Shown here piece by piece: positions 41,814-50,616 of a DNA stretch of 64,000 nt. The translations under genes were made by a program, and so were the position numbers. The notes below the pieces were generated by a model. It had not been told where the DNA came from, did not search any database, and saw only the letters and a program-made list of their open reading frames with translations. Source of the stretch: Woeseiaceae bacterium (GTDB lineage Bacteria; Pseudomonadota; Gammaproteobacteria; Steroidobacterales; Woeseiaceae). The number at the start of each line of letters is the position of its first letter. The first letter of the stretch is position 1. The stretch lies in contig JAJFKS010000005.1 in the NCBI GenBank assembly GCA_021773115.1, positions 62,001 to 126,000 on the forward strand. The letters are read 5' to 3'.

Positions 41814-43484
41814 ATGTCTGGTATCAGTACTTCCGACCTGGCGCAGGCCGAATCTGCTCGAGGATTGGGCAAAGTTTTTGCCTATTTCCGTTTATCCGGT
41901 CCCGCCTGGGTCCAAAGTGCCATTACTTTGGGGGGCGGTACCCTCGCTGGTGCGTTGTACCTGGGAATCATAGGCGGCTACTCGATGTTGTGGGTGCAGC
42001 CCGTCGCTGTTGCCCTCGGTGTGGTGTTACTGGCTGCGATTGCCTATGTCACCCTTTCGATAGAACGCTCGCCATTTGAAGCCATCCGGACGGAGATCAA
42101 TCCTGCCCTGGCCTGGTTGTGGCTGATTGCGTCCGTCGTCGCCTGTGCCGTGTGGACCATTCCCCAATTCGCGTTGTCCTATGCGGTGATTAGTCAAAAC
42201 CTGATACCCAGCGCCATTCCTGATCCAGATGGGAGCCTGACCAAACTCGTGGTCACAGCCCTGGTTTTCGTCGGTATAGGCGGACTGACCTTGAGATTTG
42301 GCCGCGATCAAAAGGGATTGCGAGTTTATGAAAATGTCTTGAAGTTACTGATAGCTCTGGTGGTACTGGCATTCATGGTCGTGGTGATTAAGCTGGCGAC
42401 CAGCAGTCCGGGGCTGCCATGGGGCACAATATTTGCCGGATTCATACCCGATTTCTCCCAATTCGTTGATCCCATCGCTGGCTACGAGAATGTGCTGTCG
42501 CAGATAGAGGACCTCGCAGCCCGAGAGTACTGGCGCGCTGAGTTGGTTGATGCACAGCGGCTTAGAATTATCGGCGCTGCCTCCGCGGCGGTCGGTATTA
42601 ACATGACTTTTGTATTGCCATTTACCCTGCTAAGACAAAATTGGGGCCGCGCTCATCGGCGCTTTGCGATTTTCGATCTCGTTGTGGGGATGATTGTGCC
42701 ATTCATCATAGCGACCGCTTGCCTCGTCGTCGTATCCGCTTCTGTGTACCACACTCAACCTTTCGAGGGACTATTGGTCGACAATGGCACGACTGCTCAG
42801 ATTGACGAGGCATCGCCAGGCTCAGGGGCTTACAATCGCCTGATGGCGGCAAGGACGAACGATCTGGCGGTCGCTACGGCAAGCATCGTTCCAGCAGAGC
42901 GGCAAATTGCATCGATGTTAGTTAATCGCGATGCCGCTCAATTGGCCCGCTCATTGGATCAGTTGACCAGTAACCCGGTGGTGGCCAATTCGGTATTTGG
43001 TTTTGGTGTTCTGGCGATGGGACTGTCGTCGATTTCTGCTCTGATGTTGATATCATCGTTCGCCTTCCAGGCGGCGTTTCCAAATATGGCAAAGGAAAAT
43101 GCTCATCGCCTGGGTGTCGGCCTGGGGGCCACGGGCCTGTTGTGGCCTTTTGTTTGGCAGGGTGATGCTCAGGTATTCCTGGCGGTTTCTGCCTCGGCGC
43201 TTAATTACGTGATGCTGCCGATCGCAGCCATTGCCTTTTGGATAATAATGAACTCCAAACGAGTATTGGGGGATGCGCTGCCGACCGGGAAAGCCAAATG
43301 GATATGGAATATTTTACTCGGCATTTCGACATTGGTGATTGGTTCCGGTGCTTTGTACACAGCGGCGAGCAAAAAATTAATGATCGCCGGACACGTTCTG
43401 CCGGTAGGAATGATAGCGATGGTAGTGATGGCAGTGCTTATTATCGTATTTCAACGCTGGCATCCAAAAGAACAAGCCGAATAG
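41814..43484 (+). CDS. Nramp-fold transporter lacking metal motifs (TetR-linked)
   Basis: 556-aa polytopic inner-membrane protein. The overall pattern is Nramp-like (LSGPAWVQSAITLGGGTLAGALYLG in helix 1, GINMTFVLPFTLLRQNWG in helix 6), but the DPGN of helix 1 is replaced by GGGT and the MPH of helix 6 is absent; these residues bind Mn/Fe in true Nramp carriers. A long extra loop (about 320-390, SPGSGAYNRLMAARTNDL) precedes the last helices. Related divergent Nramp proteins occur in carbohydrate clusters of Bacteroidetes and Planctomycetes. Transport of a sugar or sugar acid coupled to protons or sodium is the best guess. Divergent from, and probably repressed by, the adjacent TetR. Confidence 0.82.
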   Translation: MSGISTSDLAQAESARGLGKVFAYFRLSGPAWVQSAITLGGGTLAGALYLGIIGGYSMLWVQPVAVALGVVLLAAIAYVTLSIERSPFEAIRTEINPALAWLWLIASVVACAVWTIPQFALSYAVISQNLIPSAIPDPDGSLTKLVVTALVFVGIGGLTLRFGRDQKGLRVYENVLKLLIALVVLAFMVVVIKLATSSPGLPWGTIFAGFIPDFSQFVDPIAGYENVLSQIEDLAAREYWRAELVDAQRLRIIGAASAAVGINMTFVLPFTLLRQNWGRAHRRFAIFDLVVGMIVPFIIATACLVVVSASVYHTQPFEGLLVDNGTTAQIDEASPGSGAYNRLMAARTNDLAVATASIVPAERQIASMLVNRDAAQLARSLDQLTSNPVVANSVFGFGVLAMGLSSISALMLISSFAFQAAFPNMAKENAHRLGVGLGATGLLWPFVWQGDAQVFLAVSASALNYVMLPIAAIAFWIIMNSKRVLGDALPTGKAKWIWNILLGISTLVIGSGALYTAASKKLMIAGHVLPVGMIAMVVMAVLIIVFQRWHPKEQAE

Positions 43485-43502
43485 ATTTAGATAATTCGGC
43501 TT
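43474..43502. terminator. 9-bp inverted repeat across convergent gene ends
   Basis: AAGCCGAAT (43474-43482) and ATTCGGCTT (43494-43502) form a perfect stem with an 11-base loop; it spans both stop codons of the Nramp-fold and aldo/keto reductase genes. No long T run follows on either strand, so it may only stabilise messages or act as a weak two-way terminator. Confidence 0.4.
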
Positions 43503-44476
43503 GGCTCTGCCCACATGTCCGGACTGAGTCCCATTAGATCTTTCAGGGGGTCTGTTGCTTCTGTTGCAGCCCTCAGCGCGTCAGCGATAAGGTCAGATCG
43601 AACGGCATCGATGTTTTGCTTTGCCTGTTGGGCATTTCTGGCGCCTACCAAGACGGATGTAACCGCAGCTTGGGCAAGGAGCCACTTCAGGGCCAAGGTT
43701 CCCATCGGTAAATCATGCGCTTCACTAATGTTTCTCAATGCGTCGAGAGCCGCAAAGGTTTCTTTCTCAAACCCATCTCCACCATGACGTACCAAAGGTC
43801 GATTGTCTTTCGAAAAGTGACGGGTTCTTGCCCGACCCTCCGGTACGTCTTCAACTGTCTTGAATTTTCCTGTCAACAAGCCTTGCATCATCGAGCTGTA
43901 ACATAGAATTCCTACATTGGCTTTTTCACAAATTGGAATGACTTCTTTCTCAACAGTGCGCCAAAGCAGGTTATAAGCCATTTGATTGCTTACCACATTC
44001 CCTAGACTCAGGGCTTCGGTCGCATCCTGTTTTCCAAAATTGGAAACTCCATACGATCGAATCTTCCCTTCAGCTTGCAATCGTTCAAACGCCTCAATCG
44101 TTTCTTCTAACGGAGTTTCCCGGTCAGGCCAATGAATCTGGTACAGATCAATGTAATCTGTATTCAATCGTTTCAGGCTTTTTTCACATTCCCGAAGTAC
44201 GTCTTCTTTTCTCAAAGAGCCATTGATTTTAGTGGCGACTATTACGTCGTTTCTGCGAGGCCCTAGTGCTTTCCCCAAAAGAACCTCTGATGCACCATCT
44301 CCATACCCTGGCGCTGTATCAAAAAAATTGATTCCTTCTGAAAGACTTACGTTAATCGCTTCTATCGAATCTTTTTCTGACTGGCTGTCGCTATTGATAT
44401 CATTGACAATCGACATGCAGCCAAAAGTCATCTCCGTGACTTCGATACCCGAGTTTCCCAACTTACGGTAGTTCAT
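43487..44476 (-). CDS. Aldo/keto reductase
   Basis: 329 aa from ATG 44476 (MNYRKLGNSGIEVTEMTFGC); an upstream frame extends to 44554 but the inner Met matches the family start. NADPH-dependent (beta/alpha)8 barrel with the tetrad D and Y in FFDTAPGYGDGASE, K in VIVATKING and H in YQIHWPD. Similar to YajO/Tas-type general reductases. It probably reduces an aldehyde or keto sugar arising in the cluster. The gene converges on the Nramp-fold transporter and is separated from the following genes by a remnant region. Confidence 0.9.
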   Translation of the reverse strand: MNYRKLGNSGIEVTEMTFGCMSIVNDINSDSQSEKDSIEAINVSLSEGINFFDTAPGYGDGASEVLLGKALGPRRNDVIVATKINGSLRKEDVLRECEKSLKRLNTDYIDLYQIHWPDRETPLEETIEAFERLQAEGKIRSYGVSNFGKQDATEALSLGNVVSNQMAYNLLWRTVEKEVIPICEKANVGILCYSSMMQGLLTGKFKTVEDVPEGRARTRHFSKDNRPLVRHGGDGFEKETFAALDALRNISEAHDLPMGTLALKWLLAQAAVTSVLVGARNAQQAKQNIDAVRSDLIADALRAATEATDPLKDLMGLSPDMWAEPSRII

Positions 44477-44560
44477 GTTTTTTTTTACATCCCCAAGAAA
44501 ATCAGTTAGCCACCAAAAAGCAAGCGGAGCAGCACTTTTGATACGGTTTGCCACGATACA

Positions 44561-45009
44561 ATGACAAACGCGTCGAGTTCAAGCCAACGACTAGTCGGGA
44601 GAAATAGTCAGACGAGAAGAAGAACATTTGTGCAATCCTTGGGCGGTGTCGCTGTCGCAACGGGCTTAGGCAAACTTTCTGTGGCAGCAACCGTAGCAGC
44701 GATCAACAAGCGGGACGCTCTTCATGAGTTCAAGTTCCCTTTCTAAAATCCCTCACGGACTATCCAGCCGACGTCACTAACTGCGGATTGCAGCTGCGCG
44801 ACTCGACGGTCAGCCCTCGAGAGTTGTATAGTCAATTGAAGAAGCCGTTCATGGGCGGCTTTGATCACGAGGGTGATATTGTTGGCGGACCCGACGAGGA
44901 TATCGATCATCTGAATTTGAGGTGCCTGGGGCAGGCAATCGTGACACCCCGGAGAATGAGACAGAAACGCGAACGCAGAACGGAGTCGCATAATGAACGT
45001 CCGGAGTAG
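44561..45009 (+). pseudogene. Broken Tat protein; tail resembles uroporphyrinogen-decarboxylase family
   Basis: A 61-codon frame (44561-44746) has a Tat signal, TRRRTFVQSLGGVAVATG, and stops after HEFKFPF. One base out of step, a second frame continues without a gap in sense: FLKSLTDYPADVTNCG, then SPRELYSQLKKPFMGGFDHEG and DIVGGPDEDID, up to about TAG 45009. The PFMGGFDxxG...GGPDED pattern recalls the last strands and helix of URO-D-type TIM barrels found with Tat signals in some sugar-use clusters. Together they are far shorter than a URO-D (about 350 aa), so I read this as a gene with a frameshift in a short T/A run plus a large internal deletion. The family match is tentative. Confidence 0.4.
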
Positions 45010-45403
45010 CTTGATACTCGTCACAGCGACCGCAATGGGCGCTTGTGCTTCCGAGCCGACCGAGACGGTCCCGGCCAAGCAGGGCGCGGATCTGTTGGTT
45101 CATGACGTCATCGCGGCCAGGGAGCTTAAGGAAATCAAGCGTATACGAGGGACTGACCGGAAGAGATGGGAGAAACTTACGCCGGGGTACATTATATACA
45201 AAGTGCGGCGCGATGAGTTTCTGGTCGAATTCGACCGACCTTGCTATGAAATTTGGTCAAATACGCAACTGTCGGCCGACGGTACTTTAATACCCAATAC
45301 CATTCGTGCCCGATATGACAATATCCGTGGTTGCCGCATTGAAAGAATCTTTGAGTTGACGAAAGAAGATGCCGTCGAGCTCAAGCTGCTCGGCGGGAGG
45401 TAG
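44993..45403 (+). CDS. Small lipoprotein, DUF6491-like
   Basis: 136 aa, ATG 44993 with lipobox MGACASE. The mature part holds two Cys (FDRPCYEIW and NIRGCRIERIF) that could pair, an EFLVEFDRPC strand and a C-terminal ELTKEDAVELKLLGG. The pattern resembles small lipoproteins of the DUF6491 type in gammaproteobacteria; I recall this only from sequence style. Function unknown. It stands alone between a broken gene and a convergent Gfo/Idh gene. Confidence 0.65.
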   Translation: MNVRSSLILVTATAMGACASEPTETVPAKQGADLLVHDVIAARELKEIKRIRGTDRKRWEKLTPGYIIYKVRRDEFLVEFDRPCYEIWSNTQLSADGTLIPNTIRARYDNIRGCRIERIFELTKEDAVELKLLGGR

Positions 45404-45453
45404 GCAGCGCAAACTGATTGGCTGTTTGCCAGGTAATGCTTACAGCCAGCGGA

Positions 45454-46596
45454 TCAAAGCAGGTGGCTCACGTCCACCCATCGATCATTCTTGCGAATCA
45501 AGTCGATGATCTGTTGATACTGGCAGCCTTCCCTGAACGTTGGATATTTGTCGACCGGGATTCCTTGAATATCTTTGACGAACTCACGAATCAGGTAGGT
45601 CCAGTTGCGCTCGGTGTCTCCTGCTATGTCGGGTACTCTTGCGGCTATGTCACTGGGCAAGGGAGTCTCGTGCCATTCCCCGCTGTCGCCATAAATGTAG
45701 AGTGGGCCGCTTCCATAATGACCCTTGATGTATATCGCCCCTTCACTACCGTAGAAGACAATGTGGTCCTCGTGAAACCTTGGATGCAGCCCCCCGTGCC
45801 TGAACAAAACTGATACGGGATGTTTAGCCGGAGATCGGCTCTCCAACTGCGCGAGAACGGTGTAAGACCATTCCACATCAGTCTCGCCCCACTCGAGATC
45901 TGGGCTATCGATATTTTCCGGGATGAATTCCCGTCGTGTCTTAAAGTTATGCACACCGTCGACGATCGGAGCTTTTCCCATATCGTTTCTGACTTCGCCA
46001 CTTATGGCCAGGATCTTGTCGCCGATGACGGACGTCGCAATCGATAACAGGTGAGTGAAATTGTTGTTGAGGCGACCGCCACCGGCCTCCCTCCGATGCG
46101 ACCAGCCAAAGGGAATGTATCGCTCCAGGTTGAAGTGCGAGATGAATTCAACTTCGAGAGGTTCACCAATGACGCCGTCTGCTACAAGCTTCTTTGCATG
46201 CAGTATTTCCGGCATGTAGCAGAAACTTGCGGCATACGCTGTCTTCACTCCTTTGGCTGCAGCGAGGTCATTCAGCGCCTTGGCGCTATCACCTTCTGCG
46301 GTAAGCGGCTTATCACAGTGAATATGACATCCGTGTTCGATCGCCTGCGTGATCGCCTCATAGTGGGCGCCGCCCGGCGTCGCGATGGAAACGATGTCCG
46401 GCTTGCAATCCTGCAGTGCTTGCCGCCAATTAATACCAGAGTAGGGTATAGCCATTTTCCTGGCCACCTCATCCACGACACTCTCATTTCTGCCAACGAT
46501 TCCAACCACCTCAGCGCCGGCATACCGGAAGGCGTCAGAATGGCCCTGACCTGCAAATCCGACACCATAAACTAACACTTTCAATTGCTTATCCAT
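45454..46596 (-). CDS. Gfo/Idh/MocA family oxidoreductase 2
   Basis: 380 aa; its ATG overlaps the end of the SSS symporter gene by 8 bp. N-terminal NAD(P) fold VLVYGVGFAGQGHSDAF (GVGFAGQGH), VSIATPGGAHYE, CDKPLTAEG (EKP-like, here DKP) and a C-terminal beta-sheet domain with FNLERYIPFGWSHRREAGGGRLNNNFTHLLS-type segment. Cytoplasmic sugar dehydrogenase or reductase. As third gene of ManD-SSS-Gfo/Idh, it may interconvert a keto-aldonate or hexuronate with mannonate to feed ManD, a job done by UxuB in Escherichia coli (inference). Confidence 0.88.
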   Translation of the reverse strand: MDKQLKVLVYGVGFAGQGHSDAFRYAGAEVVGIVGRNESVVDEVARKMAIPYSGINWRQALQDCKPDIVSIATPGGAHYEAITQAIEHGCHIHCDKPLTAEGDSAKALNDLAAAKGVKTAYAASFCYMPEILHAKKLVADGVIGEPLEVEFISHFNLERYIPFGWSHRREAGGGRLNNNFTHLLSIATSVIGDKILAISGEVRNDMGKAPIVDGVHNFKTRREFIPENIDSPDLEWGETDVEWSYTVLAQLESRSPAKHPVSVLFRHGGLHPRFHEDHIVFYGSEGAIYIKGHYGSGPLYIYGDSGEWHETPLPSDIAARVPDIAGDTERNWTYLIREFVKDIQGIPVDKYPTFREGCQYQQIIDLIRKNDRWVDVSHLL

Positions 46597-48358
46597 TCAA
46601 ATATTCACTCTTTGTCTGTTCTTGTGTGGTGCTTTTTTGCAATAGCGTACCGAGCGTGAAAATAATCAGTCCGCAAACGATAAACATCGCTCGGCCCCAC
46701 AAGGGGTTCGGTATCAGGCACATTAACGTCACGCCTGTCCCCATGATCCTTACGATCAAACCCAGTTTGTGGCGCTGTTGTCGATCGAATTCGTCTTGTT
46801 CATCATCGGCGATAACGGGCGTTTCCAGATCCTCGAAAAAGCGGTCAGTTTCGACTTTGTTTTTGTCCTTCGAGGCATCGTAGAAAAATGAGGTCGCGTA
46901 AAAAAAGGCCGCGGTGATAAACAGATGGCCGCCAATCGTTAGAATAATATTCAGGTCAATAATTTCACGATTCGTTAGCGCATCGATTCCGATCATGGCT
47001 GCAAAAACTTCCGCCGTGAAAACATTCGCTACAAACCAGGAAACCGTAAAGCCAACGGCGATAGTCGCCCAAGGCGCCCACGGCGGCGTCTTCTTCACGA
47101 TAACGCCAAGCAGCAGCGGCACCAGCAATGGCACCTGAACCAATGTTGAAACAGACATCATTAGCTCGAATAGACTGAGTTCTTTGAGCGAGGAGAAATA
47201 CAGGGCGGCGACGACAACGCCTATTCCGCTTATGAAGCTTATTGCCTGGCTAAGGCGCAATAACTTCTTGTCGTCGGTTTGCCTGTTCCGCTTCGCAATA
47301 TAAGGTTGATAGATACTTCGAATAAAAATCCCGGCGTTTTTGTTCAATGCCGAATCCATTGACGACATGGACGCCGCAAAAAGACCGGCCATCAACAAAC
47401 CCACGGTACCAACGGGCATGGCATTGCGAGCGAACTCCAGATACACGGCGTCAGCGGCCTTGTTGCCAAGCTGCGCGTAGCCGGCGGCGGCATCCGGATA
47501 CAAGGTCGCGGCAGCCCACGGCGGGATAAACCAAATGATGGTTCCGAAACCCATCAACGTCATGGCTAGCAAAGCCGCTTTTCGGGCGTTAACAGAATCC
47601 TTGGCGGTGATGAAACGAAATGAATCGTGCATATTCATCATCGTAGCTATCTGTTTCGGCAAGAAGAAGATAAAGGTCCCGAATAGAATCAGGGGGTAAT
47701 TCATATTCGGGCCAATGAAAAAACCACCCGGGAAGTTACTGACCAGGTTGACCGGGCCGCCAACCTTAAGCAAAGCGACGACGGCGCAGGCCACTGAAAC
47801 GACAGCGACGACCAAGGTTTGTACAAAGTCCGATGCAACAACACCCCAGGCCCCGGAAAGCACAGATACAAAAATGACCGTCAGACCGATCGCAATGATG
47901 GTGAGGTTGATATCCGCCTCGAATACGGCGCTGGTAAACACTCCCAGCGCGTTTAGCCATACTCCGGCGTTGAGGAAGGAAAACGCAATCAGCGTCCAGG
48001 AAAAAAACAGCTCATTCCCGGGACCAAATCGCCGTCTTATTCCTTCGGTGGGCGTATCCACTCTCATTTGTCGATAGCGATGCGCAAAGAATGCCCATCC
48101 GCAGAAAAACGCAAAAGTATTGCCGATATAAACAAGGCTGATTGCGAAGCCGTCGGCGAAGGCTTTGCCTGCTGCGCCAGTGAAAGTCACGGCTGAAAAT
48201 TGCGCCATAAATGCGGTCGAGCCCACCATCCACCACAACATTCTGCCGCCGCCACGAAAATAATCGCTCGTAGAGTTCTCTGCCATTCGGGCAAATACAG
48301 CACCAATCGAGAGAATCAACACAAAGTAGAGACCTATAACCAGGTAGTCATAAAACAC
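46589..48358 (-). CDS. Sodium:solute symporter (SSS family)
   Basis: 589-aa inner-membrane carrier with about 13 to 14 helices. SSS family pattern: SGAWGVVASDFVQTLV, GFGTIIWFIPPWAA, GLFAASMSSMDSALNKNAGIFIRSIYQPY (helix 8 with the Na2-site SS/D region) and a hydrophilic C-terminal region rich in Asp/Glu before two last helices. SSS members in alginate and uronate clusters (ToaA-like) import DEH or hexuronates with Na+, fitting a marine host. It lies between ManD and Gfo/Idh in one transcript, so its cargo is probably a hexuronate, aldonate or DEH. Confidence 0.9.
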   Translation of the reverse strand: MFYDYLVIGLYFVLILSIGAVFARMAENSTSDYFRGGGRMLWWMVGSTAFMAQFSAVTFTGAAGKAFADGFAISLVYIGNTFAFFCGWAFFAHRYRQMRVDTPTEGIRRRFGPGNELFFSWTLIAFSFLNAGVWLNALGVFTSAVFEADINLTIIAIGLTVIFVSVLSGAWGVVASDFVQTLVVAVVSVACAVVALLKVGGPVNLVSNFPGGFFIGPNMNYPLILFGTFIFFLPKQIATMMNMHDSFRFITAKDSVNARKAALLAMTLMGFGTIIWFIPPWAAATLYPDAAAGYAQLGNKAADAVYLEFARNAMPVGTVGLLMAGLFAASMSSMDSALNKNAGIFIRSIYQPYIAKRNRQTDDKKLLRLSQAISFISGIGVVVAALYFSSLKELSLFELMMSVSTLVQVPLLVPLLLGVIVKKTPPWAPWATIAVGFTVSWFVANVFTAEVFAAMIGIDALTNREIIDLNIILTIGGHLFITAAFFYATSFFYDASKDKNKVETDRFFEDLETPVIADDEQDEFDRQQRHKLGLIVRIMGTGVTLMCLIPNPLWGRAMFIVCGLIIFTLGTLLQKSTTQEQTKSEYLNG

Positions 48359-48379
48359 AGTTGTACCTCTTGCTGATCT

Positions 48380-49597
48380 CTACCAGTTCCACAAAGTCCC
48401 ATCCTCCAATCGGCTGACCGGGAGATAGGAACGTTTGTACGGATAGTCGCTTGCCGCGCTTTCGTCATATTCCACACCCAGGCCCGGTGCATCGCTGAGG
48501 TACGCCATGCCGTCCTCAAGTCGCGTGTCATGCTGGAAAACTCGCCTGATCTGTTCGTTACCAAAACCAACGAATTCCTGGATGCCGAAATTTGGCGTAC
48601 AGATATCGAGGTGCATATGTGCCGCAAAGCATATCGGCGAAAGGTCAGGTGCGCCGTGAGGTGCCGTCTTTACATTGTAAATGGCGGCAAAATCAGCGAT
48701 GCGCTTCATGGCTGTAACGCCGCCGCCATGCGTGGCGGCGACACGTATATAGTCTATTAGTTGGTTCTCGATCAAATACTTGCAGTCCCACAGGGAGTTA
48801 TATGTCTCGCCGATAGCGAGCGGTATGCTGGTGTGCTGGCGAATGACGTCATAGCTTTGTTGATTTTCTGCCATCGACGCATCTTCGAGAAACAACAGCT
48901 CATATTTTTCGAGCAGCTTGCCAAGCCTGGCGGACTCGATGGGCGTCAGCCGACTATGCACATCGTGCACAAGGTGAATGTCACGGCCAAGGCGTTCTCT
49001 GGCTTCTTTGAACAGCCCCTCGATCATGTTGAAGTACTTTTGCGTTGACCATGTCTCTTCGGGAGGAAGTGGCCTGTTTCCCTGCATGTCGTAGTAGTCT
49101 TTCTTGTCGCCAAGGACTCCGTAGGTCACGGGCAGTCCGGGTATGGCGGATTGAAGCCTGATCGCTTTGAACCCCTGGCTCACCAGCGCTTCTGCCTTGT
49201 CAATCGTATCGTCGACATTCTCTCCATTGGCGTGGGCATACAAAGTGACACCGCGCCGACTTTTGCCACCTAACAACTGGTAGAGGGGCAATCCCGCTAC
49301 TTTGCCTTTGATGTCCCATAGCGCCATATCGATAGCAGCGATGGCCGCCATGGTGATGGGTCCCCGCCGCCAATAGGTGCCGCGGTAGAGATATTGCCAG
49401 ACGTCTTCGATGGCGTGAGCATCGCGCCCGATCAGGCACGGCACGACATGTTCTTTCAGATAAGCCACCACGGCCATCTCGCGACCATTAACGGTGGCAT
49501 CACCGAGCCCGTGGACTCCGTCGTCGGTGACGACCTTGACTGTGACAAAGTTCCTGCCGGGGCAGCAGACAAATACTTCGACGTTTTTTATTTTCAA
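48380..49597 (-). CDS. manD: D-mannonate dehydratase family (ManD, enolase superfamily)
   Basis: 405 aa, start ATG 49597. ManD hallmarks: GRDAHAIEDVWQYLYRGTYWRRGP, LWDIKGKVAGLPLYQLLGG, HLVHDVHSRLTP (metal Asp and catalytic His region), LLFLEDAS (Glu ligand), AIGETYNS (Glu ligand), THGGGVTAMKR and the C-terminal signature RLEDGTLWNW. ManD enzymes remove water from D-mannonate, some also from D-gluconate, giving KDG. High-activity and low-activity members cannot be told apart here. This ties the block to uronate breakdown and produces the same KDG as the alginate branch. First gene after the regulator on the same strand; an inverted repeat at 49635-49659 separates them. Confidence 0.9.
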   Translation of the reverse strand: MKIKNVEVFVCCPGRNFVTVKVVTDDGVHGLGDATVNGREMAVVAYLKEHVVPCLIGRDAHAIEDVWQYLYRGTYWRRGPITMAAIAAIDMALWDIKGKVAGLPLYQLLGGKSRRGVTLYAHANGENVDDTIDKAEALVSQGFKAIRLQSAIPGLPVTYGVLGDKKDYYDMQGNRPLPPEETWSTQKYFNMIEGLFKEARERLGRDIHLVHDVHSRLTPIESARLGKLLEKYELLFLEDASMAENQQSYDVIRQHTSIPLAIGETYNSLWDCKYLIENQLIDYIRVAATHGGGVTAMKRIADFAAIYNVKTAPHGAPDLSPICFAAHMHLDICTPNFGIQEFVGFGNEQIRRVFQHDTRLEDGMAYLSDAPGLGVEYDESAASDYPYKRSYLPVSRLEDGTLWNW

Positions 49598-49634
49598 TAG
49601 CTAAGCCTGGATTTGTCATTTCGAAAGGTGGGTT

Positions 49635-49659
49635 GGTCAGAACCGGGCTCGGTCTGACC
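49635..49659. other. Strong inverted repeat between regulator and ManD genes
   Basis: GGTCAG (49635-49640) pairs with CTGACC (49654-49659), and inner ACCG with CGGT around a GGCT loop, leaving one bulged A. There is no T run, so it may be an attenuator or an RNA-stability element between the regulator gene and the ManD operon, or a dyad binding site. Confidence 0.35.
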
Positions 49660-49680
49660 GCGGATGAATACTGCTACCAG

Positions 49681-50442
49681 CTACGCCTGACGACGCCGTT
49701 TTTCGCTGGCCAGATATCGTTCACGACTTTCAGTCGCCGATTTGCGATGTCGTTCAACGGCCTTTGCTTCGGTCAAGTCGATCATAGACTCAAGCAGTCG
49801 CGTGAAGTGTTCCTGCATGGCTTCGCGGGCTGCAATCGGATCGTGGTCACGGAGCGCAGCCAAGATAGCAGCGTGCTCATCGTGACGTCCGGTCGCGTCT
49901 TCTATTTCGCAGATAGCTGCATATACTTCCGCTACGCTTTGCTGCTCATTGCGAATTTTCCACAGGTTTTCAATGGTGTATTTGACCGCCTCATTGCCAG
50001 ATGCGGCCGCAATGGCGAGGTGAAATTCGCGATCTGCCTTTTGCGAGGCATCTTCGCCATTTGGGTTGTCGTGCGCAATTTTCTGAACCAGCTCTTCCAG
50101 GTGCACCAGTTCTTCATCGCTAATGTGAAGCGCAGCCAGTGACGCTGCCTCGGACTCGAATAGCAATCGGGCCTGAGTCAGATCGAACGCGCTGATATCC
50201 GGAAGTCCCCGGCCATCCTTTTCCGCAATATTCTGAACATAGACACCGGAACCTGTCTTGATGCTTATGTAGCCTAAGGCTTGCAGGCCGATCTCTGCAT
50301 CTCGAACCGTAACCCGGCTGACGTTGAACCGCTCAGCAAGCTCTCGTTCACCCGGGAGACGGCTTCCCGGCGGGAATGCGCCATCTTTAATCAGGCCTTT
50401 GATTTTCTCCGCGACCTCGTGATACAGGCGTTTATCCGACAT
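49681..50442 (-). CDS. GntR/FadR-subfamily regulator, UxuR/ExuR-like
   Basis: 253 aa from ATG 50442 (MSDKRLYHEVAEKIKGLI); the longer frame from 50502 contains the putative autoregulatory site. N-terminal GntR winged helix (about 5-72) with LPGERELAERFNVSRVTVRDAEIGLQALGYI and KTGSGVYVQ; C-terminal FCD domain with the metal/ligand triad pattern DEHAAILAALRDHDPIAAREAMQEHF. FCD regulators of this kind answer to uronates, aldonates or KDG. Operator-like sites matching the UxuR/ExuR consensus occur upstream of its own gene, the TonB receptor, the SDR/Gfo-Idh pair and the hydratase operon, giving a likely regulon that joins three parts of the window. Confidence 0.9.
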   Translation of the reverse strand: MSDKRLYHEVAEKIKGLIKDGAFPPGSRLPGERELAERFNVSRVTVRDAEIGLQALGYISIKTGSGVYVQNIAEKDGRGLPDISAFDLTQARLLFESEAASLAALHISDEELVHLEELVQKIAHDNPNGEDASQKADREFHLAIAAASGNEAVKYTIENLWKIRNEQQSVAEVYAAICEIEDATGRHDEHAAILAALRDHDPIAAREAMQEHFTRLLESMIDLTEAKAVERHRKSATESRERYLASEKRRRQA

Positions 50443-50458
50443 TTTTATTATCCCTTGA

Positions 50459-50476
50459 AAATTGGTATGGGAGATT
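50459..50476. promoter_or_regulatory. UxuR-like site upstream of the regulator
   Basis: AAATTGGTATGGGAGATT keeps the complete left half and centre (AAATTGGTAT) of the consensus, 13 of 18 overall. It lies 16 bp before the regulator start, as expected for autorepression. Confidence 0.45.
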
Positions 50477-50616
50477 ATGCATACCTGCCAGTAACCAATC
50501 ATTTACCTGCGCAACCCGAAACCAAATGCGGCCCATACCGCATGGCCTGGGGAAAAACACCAGCGACAGTCTTCGGAATCGTTCCTGTGGGGCCGCTAAG
50601 CCAAGTTGATAATTGA

